Origin: DATGJX01 sp035279385
GTDB taxonomy: Bacteria; Vulcanimicrobiota; Vulcanimicrobiia; Vulcanimicrobiales; Vulcanimicrobiaceae
Assembly (NCBI GenBank): GCA_035279385.1
Contig: DATEHZ010000050.1
Span: 1-14,403, forward strand
Direction of reading: 5' to 3'
Length of the DNA: 14,403 bases
The notes beneath the pieces were generated by a model. The model was not told where the DNA came from. It made no database searches and was given only the letters and a program-made list of their open reading frames with translations. Positions 6,809 to 12,914 of the stretch are shown in pieces (the stretch's first letter is position 1; every line of letters starts with the position of its first letter). The translations under genes were made by a program, and so were the position numbers.

Positions 6809-7531
6809 ATGCCCGCATTGCTGCTTGCCGTATTCTCGCTGCTCGCCGCCGGCGTTTTGCCGTTCGGCGGGCTCTACGTCAGTTCGCTTCCGTCGGGCGC
6901 GGACGTGTGGGTCGACGGCAGCTATATTGGAAGAACGCCGCTGCTGATCGACGGACTGCGCGAAGGCAAGCACGCCGTGACCGTCACGAAAGCGGGCTGG
7001 AGAGTCGAAGAAGTCGATCAGAACGTTGCGCCAGGCGTCACGACGCCCGCCACGATTCAACTCGAGCCGATCAAACCGCTGCGCTCGCACGGCGCGATCG
7101 CGCTGCACGGACTCGACCGCGCCGCGAAAATTTCGCTCGACGGGGGAGCGTGGCGCGATCTCGACGCGCAATTCGACGCCTCGGTCGGGACGCACCGTCT
7201 CTCCGTGCGCGAGCCGCAAGCCAAGTTCGAGCGTATGATTCTGGTCTATCCGGACGAGACGACGCACGTGCTCTTCGCAGCGCCGGCCGAGACGCATTCC
7301 GCGGTGGTCGCGCCCGTCTCCGACTACCTGCCCGGCTCCGCAGCCAAGGTGAAGGGCGACCGTGTGGTCGTACGGTGGGGCGGCCACAGCGCCGTCGGTC
7401 ACTTGGGCGATGCCCGTTTCCTTGTCGACGGCCGCGATGTCGTGTATGATGCGCCCGCAGGGATGGTCCGCGGCCGCCTGTACTTGCCGCTGGACCTGAT
7501 TCTCATGATGACGGGAACCAAGACGAAGTAA
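6809..7531 (+). CDS. Exported PEGA-domain protein with stalk-like C-terminal domain
   Basis: 240 residues. The ATG at 6809 is chosen because it gives a signal-peptide-like N-terminus (PALLLAVFSLLAAGV); a GTG at 6755 would put 18 polar residues ahead of it. Residues ~22-86 form a PEGA domain: VSSLPSGADVWVDG, IGRTPL, LREGKHAVTVTKAGW, with PSGA in place of PEGA. Residues ~95-136 (ISLDGGAWRDL, VGTHRLSV) look like a second, degenerate copy. The C-terminus (RFLVDGRDVVYDAPAGMVRGRLYLPLDLI) resembles the copper amine oxidase N-terminal-like stalk domain of surface proteins. PEGA domains are typically extracytoplasmic, surface or adhesion modules without catalysis. No enzymatic function is claimed. It starts the rightward operon, five bases before miaB, an odd companion for a tRNA-modification gene. 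Confidence 0.85.
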   Translation: MPALLLAVFSLLAAGVLPFGGLYVSSLPSGADVWVDGSYIGRTPLLIDGLREGKHAVTVTKAGWRVEEVDQNVAPGVTTPATIQLEPIKPLRSHGAIALHGLDRAAKISLDGGAWRDLDAQFDASVGTHRLSVREPQAKFERMILVYPDETTHVLFAAPAETHSAVVAPVSDYLPGSAAKVKGDRVVVRWGGHSAVGHLGDARFLVDGRDVVYDAPAGMVRGRLYLPLDLILMMTGTKTK

Positions 7532-7536
7532 GCAGC

Positions 7537-8949
7537 ATGGCAAGCATCTATATCGAGACGTTCGGGTGCCAAATGAACGAGGCCGATTCGCAGTACATCG
7601 CGGATCGCGCGGCTTCGGCCGGGTATGCGCTCGCCGAACGCCCCGAAGATGCGAACATCGTCGTCCTCAACACGTGCACCGTCCGCGACAACGCGGAGCG
7701 GCGCGCGTACGGCCGCATGAATCACTTCAAGGTGCTCAAGCAGGCCGACCCCGCACTCAAACTCGTCGTGATGGGATGCCTTGCCGAACAGGACCGCGAT
7801 CGCATGCAGCGCATCGTGCCGCACGTGGACGCGGTCTTCGGTACGTCGGAACTCGTCCAGATGGGCGATGCCCTCGCGCAGTGGCGCGTGCAGTTCGAGG
7901 ACACCGATCTGACCGAAGAGCGCGCGCTGCTCATGCCGTTCGGCGGCGCGGCGGATTGCATCACCGATGCGTTCTCGCATCTGCGCGGTTTCGTGACCGT
8001 GCAGCGGGGCTGCTCGTATTACTGTACGTTCTGCATCGTGCCGCACGTGCGCGGACGGTTCGATCATCGTCCGGCGCGAGAGATCGTCGAGGAAGTTCGC
8101 GAGCGCGTCGCCGCGGGCGCGCGTGAAGTGATGCTCGTCGGCCAAACGGTCAATGCCTATAAAGATCCGGCCGCCGGCACGGATTTCGGGGATCTCTGCA
8201 AGCGCGTCGCGACGGAAGTTCCGGGCCTCGAGCGCCTGACCTTCATCTCGCCGCATCCCAAGGATTTCACAGAGAAGATTGTTCGCGATCTCGCGCAGGT
8301 TCCGCAGCTCAACCCGCGCGTGCATTTACCGCTGCAATCGGCGAGCGATCCGGTTCTGCGCCGCATGAACCGTAAATACACGATGGAGCAGTTCCGCGAG
8401 AAGGTGGAACTGATTCATCGGTACCTGCCGCAGTGGGCGATCACGACGGACGTCATCGTCGGTTTTCCCGGTGAGACGGAAGACGACTTCGCGGCTACGC
8501 TCGAGTACGTGAAGACCGGCCTCTTCGCAAACGCGTACATGTTCATCTATTCCAAACGACGGGGAACGCCGGCTGCGCGCTGGGAGCAAGTCGAACCGGC
8601 TGCGGCGAGCGAGCGTTTCAAACGCCTCGCCGACGCGCAAAACCTGGCTTCACGTGCCTATCACGAGCGCAAGATCGGCTCGACGGTTCGCGCGCTCATT
8701 CAAGGGCCGTCCAAAAAAGACGCGAGCAAACTCGCGGCCAAGACGACGGACAACGCGACGGTCATCGCGCCGATGCCGCCCGATTACGACGAGGCGCTCT
8801 ACGCGCGCGAGCCGTGGCTCGACGTCGAGATCCATGAAGGCTACATCTGGGGATGCACGGGCACCATCGTGGGCCGCGCGCCGCACTACACCGATGAAGC
8901 GCGCGCGGTTCGGCGTCCCGTGATCGACTTGCTGGTCGCGTCATCCTGA
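7537..8949 (+). CDS. miaB: tRNA-2-methylthio-N6-dimethylallyladenosine synthase MiaB
   Basis: A 470-residue radical-SAM methylthiotransferase that adds the methylthio group to i6A37 of tRNAs reading UNN codons. The N-terminal cluster-binding cysteines are C11 (GCQMNEADS), C47 (LNTCTVRDNAE) and C81 (MGCLAEQ). The radical-SAM CxxxCxxC is C159-C163-C166 (GCSYYCTFC). Downstream are SPHPKDF, HLPLQSAS, TDVIVGFPGE and IYSKRRGTPAA, and a C-terminal TRAM domain (~384-455). The NTCxVRDNAE motif fits MiaB better than the related MtaB or RimO. It follows the PEGA gene by five bases. Its last two codons and stop lie in the left arm of a REP-like palindrome. Confidence 0.97.
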   Translation: MASIYIETFGCQMNEADSQYIADRAASAGYALAERPEDANIVVLNTCTVRDNAERRAYGRMNHFKVLKQADPALKLVVMGCLAEQDRDRMQRIVPHVDAVFGTSELVQMGDALAQWRVQFEDTDLTEERALLMPFGGAADCITDAFSHLRGFVTVQRGCSYYCTFCIVPHVRGRFDHRPAREIVEEVRERVAAGAREVMLVGQTVNAYKDPAAGTDFGDLCKRVATEVPGLERLTFISPHPKDFTEKIVRDLAQVPQLNPRVHLPLQSASDPVLRRMNRKYTMEQFREKVELIHRYLPQWAITTDVIVGFPGETEDDFAATLEYVKTGLFANAYMFIYSKRRGTPAARWEQVEPAAASERFKRLADAQNLASRAYHERKIGSTVRALIQGPSKKDASKLAAKTTDNATVIAPMPPDYDEALYAREPWLDVEIHEGYIWGCTGTIVGRAPHYTDEARAVRRPVIDLLVASS

Positions 8950-8965
8950 GGCGCTCGAAGGATGA
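8941..8965. repeat. REP-like palindrome spanning the miaB stop and next start
   Basis: Perfect 7-bp arms TCATCCT and AGGATGA enclose GAGGCGCTCGA, in which GAG and CTC can pair further. The left arm carries the last two miaB codons and part of its TGA; the right arm carries the ATG at 8962. From memory, elements of the form TCATCCTGAG...CGAAGGATGA are dispersed palindromes in many uncultured bacterial genomes. Only one copy is in this window, so repeat status cannot be proven here. Confidence 0.6.
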
Positions 8966-9870
8966 TCGCGGACCCGTACGCCATTTTTGCAGCCGCGCAG
9001 CAGCACTGGCAGGCGGAAGTCTATCCGAAACATCTCTCGTACGGCATTGCGGTCACGGTAACGCGCCGCGGCGTCACCTCGCAGGCGCACTATCACGTTC
9101 GTTACGATACCGCCGATAGCCGCGTGACGCTCGCCGCCGTGAGCGACGAAGAACTCGCGCATCCGTACACGCCGCACGGCATCAATTTCTTTTACAACAT
9201 TTCCTTCTACGGGGGCGGCGGCGGCATTCCGGGAAGTTCGCCGCAGCACACGTTCGACTACCTCGGCGTTCCGGAGCTGGCGCCGAATTACGCGTTCGGG
9301 ATCGTTCCGAGCGGTGCGCCGCCGAATACGCAGCTGCGCGGCATGGATCTCGTCCGCGAGATTCGCAGAGAATTTCACGACCCGCTGCCGCCGCAGCGCG
9401 TGCGAGCCGATTCGGGCAACCTCAAAACGATTGCCATCGTGATCGTGGCGCACCGGCAATACGATATCCGGTTAGTCGGCGCCGAGCCGCTCCTGGGTCA
9501 TATCGATTACCATCTCGCGCTCAAAGCCGTCTCCGATCCGGCGGTGTACCGCCTGCGCGAGATGTGGGTGGACGCGTCGACGTACGCGACGGACCGAGTC
9601 GTTACCGACGGGAATTTCACGGCCGCCGGTCTGACCGGCGTACGGTGGCGAACGGATTTCGCGCAGATCTCCGGCGCGACGTTCATCACGACGGAGTCTG
9701 CGCTTGCCGGATTCACCACGGATCGCCGTTCGTACGATAGTGCGACGGTCGCGTTTACCGGCATGACGAGCATGCCGACGAATGCAGCGTTTCCGATGCT
9801 GCACGGCTTTGCAACCGATGCGCAAACGGCCCCCGCGGTTCTCTCCGAACCGTTGAAGCCTCGCGTTTAG
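8962..9870 (+). CDS. Hypothetical protein, 302 aa, beta-rich, no signal peptide at this start
   Basis: I do not recognise a named family with confidence. The protein starts MIADPYAIFAAAQQHW, then shows alternating strands (YGIAVTVTRRG, SQAHYHVRYDTADSRVTLAAV), a Gly-rich loop (GGGGGIP, ~90-96), a HTFDYLGVPELAPNYAFGIVP block, and paired strands such as KTIAIVIVAHRQYDIRLVG and HIDYHLALKAV. The alternation resembles long antiparallel-sheet lipid-binding proteins of the LolA/LppX type; that is a weak, shape-based guess. The ATG at 8962 is the only start available, since the frame is closed by the miaB TGA 12 bases earlier, and it lies in the palindrome. If homologues carry a signal peptide, this copy has lost it. 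It is followed 42 bases later by mutS. Confidence 0.82.
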   Translation: MIADPYAIFAAAQQHWQAEVYPKHLSYGIAVTVTRRGVTSQAHYHVRYDTADSRVTLAAVSDEELAHPYTPHGINFFYNISFYGGGGGIPGSSPQHTFDYLGVPELAPNYAFGIVPSGAPPNTQLRGMDLVREIRREFHDPLPPQRVRADSGNLKTIAIVIVAHRQYDIRLVGAEPLLGHIDYHLALKAVSDPAVYRLREMWVDASTYATDRVVTDGNFTAAGLTGVRWRTDFAQISGATFITTESALAGFTTDRRSYDSATVAFTGMTSMPTNAAFPMLHGFATDAQTAPAVLSEPLKPRV

Positions 9871-9878
9871 CACACAAG

Positions 9879-9887
9879 TTATCCACA
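9879..9887 (+). promoter_or_regulatory. Perfect consensus DnaA box (TTATCCACA)
   Basis: The nine bases match the high-affinity R1-type DnaA box exactly. The site lies in the short gap before mutS, 26 bases before its GTG start. It is a single box, so it is not an origin; it could be a DnaA-responsive regulatory or titration site, or a chance match. Confidence 0.5.
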
Positions 9888-9912
9888 GGGGCGGCGCCGA
9901 ACTGGTGGCGTC

Positions 9913-12390
9913 GTGAGTGCCGGCTACTCACCGATGCTGGAGCAGTACTTCGGAATGAAAGCGCGTCATCCCGAAGCGATTCTGCTCTCGCGCGTCGGTG
10001 ATTTCTACGAAGCCTACGGGGAAGACGCCGAAACGATTGCGCGCGCGCTTTCGATCGCGTTGACCTCGAAAGAAGCGGGCGGAGGCAAACGCGTCTCGAT
10101 GGCCGGCGTGCCGCATCACGCGCTCTCGCAGTATCTCGCGCGTTTGGTTCAGCAGCGATTCATCGTCGCGCTCGCCGAGCAGCTCGAAGTTCCGCAGCCC
10201 AACAAACTCGTGCGCCGCGACGTCGTGCGCATCGTTACGCCCGGCACGATTATCGAAGAGCAGCTGCTCGACGGCAAACAGAACAATTACCTCGCGGCCG
10301 TTACGTTCGTCGATGAAACGTTTGCCCTGGCGTACGCGGACGTGTCGACCGGCCTGTGCGCCGCCACCGCGCTCTCCGGCGAGCCGGCCTACGACGAACT
10401 GCTGGCGGAGCTTGGCCGCATCGCCCCCGCCGAAGTCGTCGCGGACGCGCCGGCGGAGTTGCGCGCCGCGTTGTCGGCCGCGCTGGAAGGCATCGATGCC
10501 CGCGTGACGGCCCCGGCGCTTGCGATTGTCGACGCGCGCAGCCGCGCCCCCGTCGCCGGATTTTCGCTCGACGAATCGCTTGCGATGCACCGCGCACTCG
10601 ATGCGCTCGTCGGTTTCGTACGGCGCACCGGCGTCGGCGTCTCCGACATGGTGCTCTCGCCGCCGCAGTTTTACCGGCAGCAGACGTTCGTATCGCTCGA
10701 TCCGAATACGCGCAAGAATCTCGAACTCACCAAAGCGCTCGGCGCGAATCCGAAGGCGACGCTGGTCGCGACGCTGGACAAATGCGCGACGTCGATGGGC
10801 TCGCGCATGCTCGCCCGCTGGATTCTCGCGCCGCTGGTCGACCGCGAGGCGATCGCGCAGCGCGGCGATGCCGTCCAGGCGCTCATCGACGAGCACGTGC
10901 GCCGCGAATCGATGCAGGAATTGCTGCGCGGCTGCTTCGACCTCGAGCGCATCACGCAGAAAGTGCGGTTCAAACGGGCGTTCCCGCGCGATTTGGCCTC
11001 CCTTCGCCGCACGCTGGACATTATTCGCCCGCTGCGCCAAGTCGCGCCGAAAGCGCTTTCGGCTCACGTCGAGCTCATCGCGGACTTCGACGACCTGCTC
11101 GCCGATCTGCAAACGACGCTCGTCGAGGAGCCGCCGGCTCAGCTCGGCGACGGCGGCGTGATCCGCCCCGAGGCGAACGCCGAACTCGCCGAATGCGTCG
11201 CGCTGCGCACGGATGCCCGCGGCAAACTCTCCGAACTCGAAGAGCGAGAGCGCGAGCGCACGGGCATCAAGTCGCTGAAGATCAAATACGCCAGCGCCTT
11301 CGGCTACGCGATCGAAGTGAGCAAGAGTTTCGTCTCGCAAGTTCCCGCCGATTACGTGCGCAAGCAAACCCTTACGACGGGCGAGCGCTACATCACCCCG
11401 GAACTCAAGGAGCTGGAGATCGCGATCTCCAGCGCGCAAGGCCGCCAGCTCCGGCTCGAGGAGCAGCTCTTCGGCGAGCTCGTCGATCGCGTCGCGCAGC
11501 GCATCGACGATCTGCTGCAGACCGCCCACGCGATGGCGGAACTCGACGTGCTGTGTTCTCTCGCGCAATGCGCCGCGGAGCGAGGCTACGTTCGTCCGCA
11601 GTTCGCGGACGAGAGCGAGGCCGACGTCGTCGACGGCCGGCATCCGGTCATGGAAGCGGTGCTGCGCACTCATTTTGTGCCGAACGATCTGCATCTGCGA
11701 ACAGGCGATCATCGCTTCATTCTGCTCACCGGTCCGAACATGGGCGGAAAATCGACGTACTTGCGGCAAGCCGCGCTGCTCACGATCATGGCGCAGATCG
11801 GCTCCTTCCTTCCGGCAAAATCCGCGAGAATCGGTATCGTCGATCGCATCTTCACGCGCATCGGCGCTGGCGACGATCTGGCCTCGGGTCAATCGACGTT
11901 TTTCTTGGAGATGGCCGAAGCGGCGAACATTTTACGGCGCTGCACCCGGCGCAGTCTGCTGCTCATCGACGAAGTGGGCCGCGGGACCGGCACCATCGAC
12001 GGCCTCTCCATCGCGCAGGCGATCTGCGAGTTCTTGCTGGGCTTGGAAGAACACGCACCCATGGTGCTTTTCGCGACGCACTTTCACGAACTCGTCTCGC
12101 TCGCCGATCACTGGAAACTCGTGGCGAATTACCACATTACCGCGGTGGAGAACAACGCCAAGGACGGCGCGCCGGTCTTTTCCCACCGCGTGCTGCCGGG
12201 CAGCTCGTCGCGCTCGTTCGGCATCGAAGTCGCGCGCATGGCCGGCTTGCCGGATGCCGTTATCGAACGCGCGCAGGAGATCGCGGACGCGCTCGGCGGT
12301 CATGCCGACGTGGAAGAGCAGGTTCCGCTGCGGCGCAAACTGCCCAAGGTCGCACCGCCCGCTCAGCTCTCGTTCTTGCAGGCACAGTGA
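9913..12390 (+). CDS. mutS: DNA mismatch repair protein MutS
   Basis: 825 residues, MutS1 type. It recognises mismatches and small loops and uses ATP to become a sliding clamp that recruits MutL. The mismatch-reading motif is GDFYEAYGEDA with F31 and E33. The ATPase has Walker A GPNMGGKST (607-615), SGQSTFFLEMAE, Walker B LLLIDEVGRGT (682-692), and the LFATHFHEL switch. The C-terminus has GLPDAVIERAQEI and ends in QLSFL (818-822), which fits the beta sliding-clamp-binding pentapeptide. The start GTG at 9913 is the only start codon between the previous stop and the conserved YSPMLEQY; a GGTGG lies eight bases upstream. The 3' end overlaps the next gene by four bases (GTGA). Confidence 0.98.
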   Translation: MSAGYSPMLEQYFGMKARHPEAILLSRVGDFYEAYGEDAETIARALSIALTSKEAGGGKRVSMAGVPHHALSQYLARLVQQRFIVALAEQLEVPQPNKLVRRDVVRIVTPGTIIEEQLLDGKQNNYLAAVTFVDETFALAYADVSTGLCAATALSGEPAYDELLAELGRIAPAEVVADAPAELRAALSAALEGIDARVTAPALAIVDARSRAPVAGFSLDESLAMHRALDALVGFVRRTGVGVSDMVLSPPQFYRQQTFVSLDPNTRKNLELTKALGANPKATLVATLDKCATSMGSRMLARWILAPLVDREAIAQRGDAVQALIDEHVRRESMQELLRGCFDLERITQKVRFKRAFPRDLASLRRTLDIIRPLRQVAPKALSAHVELIADFDDLLADLQTTLVEEPPAQLGDGGVIRPEANAELAECVALRTDARGKLSELEERERERTGIKSLKIKYASAFGYAIEVSKSFVSQVPADYVRKQTLTTGERYITPELKELEIAISSAQGRQLRLEEQLFGELVDRVAQRIDDLLQTAHAMAELDVLCSLAQCAAERGYVRPQFADESEADVVDGRHPVMEAVLRTHFVPNDLHLRTGDHRFILLTGPNMGGKSTYLRQAALLTIMAQIGSFLPAKSARIGIVDRIFTRIGAGDDLASGQSTFFLEMAEAANILRRCTRRSLLLIDEVGRGTGTIDGLSIAQAICEFLLGLEEHAPMVLFATHFHELVSLADHWKLVANYHITAVENNAKDGAPVFSHRVLPGSSSRSFGIEVARMAGLPDAVIERAQEIADALGGHADVEEQVPLRRKLPKVAPPAQLSFLQAQ

Positions 12391-12914
12391 GTTATCGCCA
12401 CATCGGCCGCGCCCGCGGCCGCGAAGTCTTCATCCACGATGAGCCGGACCCGGAAGATCAAGCAGCGCCGCGGGGATTCTCGATCGCCGCGATCGTGCTC
12501 AAAGACGGCTGGACGAGCGACGAACTCGGCTGGCTGCTGAACGAGCTCTACGGCGCACTGAGCGATTGGACGGAATTCGACTCCGGAGGCGGCGCGCGAT
12601 CGTTTCTCTTTTGGGGCGAGCGCGCGGAGGAAGCGAGCAATCTGTGCGACACGTTCGCCTACGCGTGGACCAGGGGCGTGCAGCAGCAATACGACGACGT
12701 CATGGCCGCTTCCAACGACGCGCCGGACGTCGACGGATTCGTGGAAGCCGCGTTCACGGGTGAAGTCGCCATCGGCGAATCGTACGCAAACGATCTGCAG
12801 AACACGATCTTTGCGGTCCTCGTAAGCGACCCGCACGAAAAGGGAGACATCGATCTCATCCACCGCGTGACGGCCGCCGTCGAAGAGCGCGCCAAGCAGC
12901 ATCGATTTGACTAG
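12387..12914 (+). CDS. Hypothetical acidic protein encoded between mutS and mutL (175 aa)
   Basis: Family not recognised. The GTG at 12387 overlaps the mutS TGA by four bases, and its TAG overlaps the mutL start region by eight, so it is translationally coupled on both sides. It is soluble and rich in Asp and Glu. It begins SYRHIGRARGREVFIHDEPDPED, followed by FSIAAIVLKDGWTSDELGWLLNELYGALSDW, an aromatic segment (SFLFWGER), a helix (EEASNLCDTFAYAWTRGVQQQYDDVMA) and a final IFAVLVSDPHEKGDIDLIHRVTAAVEERAK. No catalytic motif, signal peptide or membrane segment is seen. The frame is open far upstream inside mutS, but that part is a shadow; the real gene begins at the overlap. Context suggests a role tied to mismatch repair, which is an inference only. 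Confidence 0.85.
   Translation: MSYRHIGRARGREVFIHDEPDPEDQAAPRGFSIAAIVLKDGWTSDELGWLLNELYGALSDWTEFDSGGGARSFLFWGERAEEASNLCDTFAYAWTRGVQQQYDDVMAASNDAPDVDGFVEAAFTGEVAIGESYANDLQNTIFAVLVSDPHEKGDIDLIHRVTAAVEERAKQHRFD

Noticed and set aside
6470..7543. 357-residue minus-strand frame across the der start and PEGA gene
   Set aside because: It overlaps two well-supported genes and reads as low-complexity Arg/His-rich sequence.
9871..9912. Replication origin near the DnaA box
   Set aside because: There is a single box, no AT-rich unwinding element, and no dnaA, dnaN or parAB nearby.
9928..11892. 654-residue open frame antisense to mutS
   Set aside because: It is rich in Arg, Ala and Asp with no family resemblance; mutS beneath it is complete with all motifs. 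Long antisense frames are expected in GC-rich genes.
10356..12386. Open frame in a second phase across mutS running into the 175-residue gene
   Set aside because: The part inside mutS is Arg/Ala-rich shadow sequence. Only the segment after the GTG at 12387 has real-protein character.
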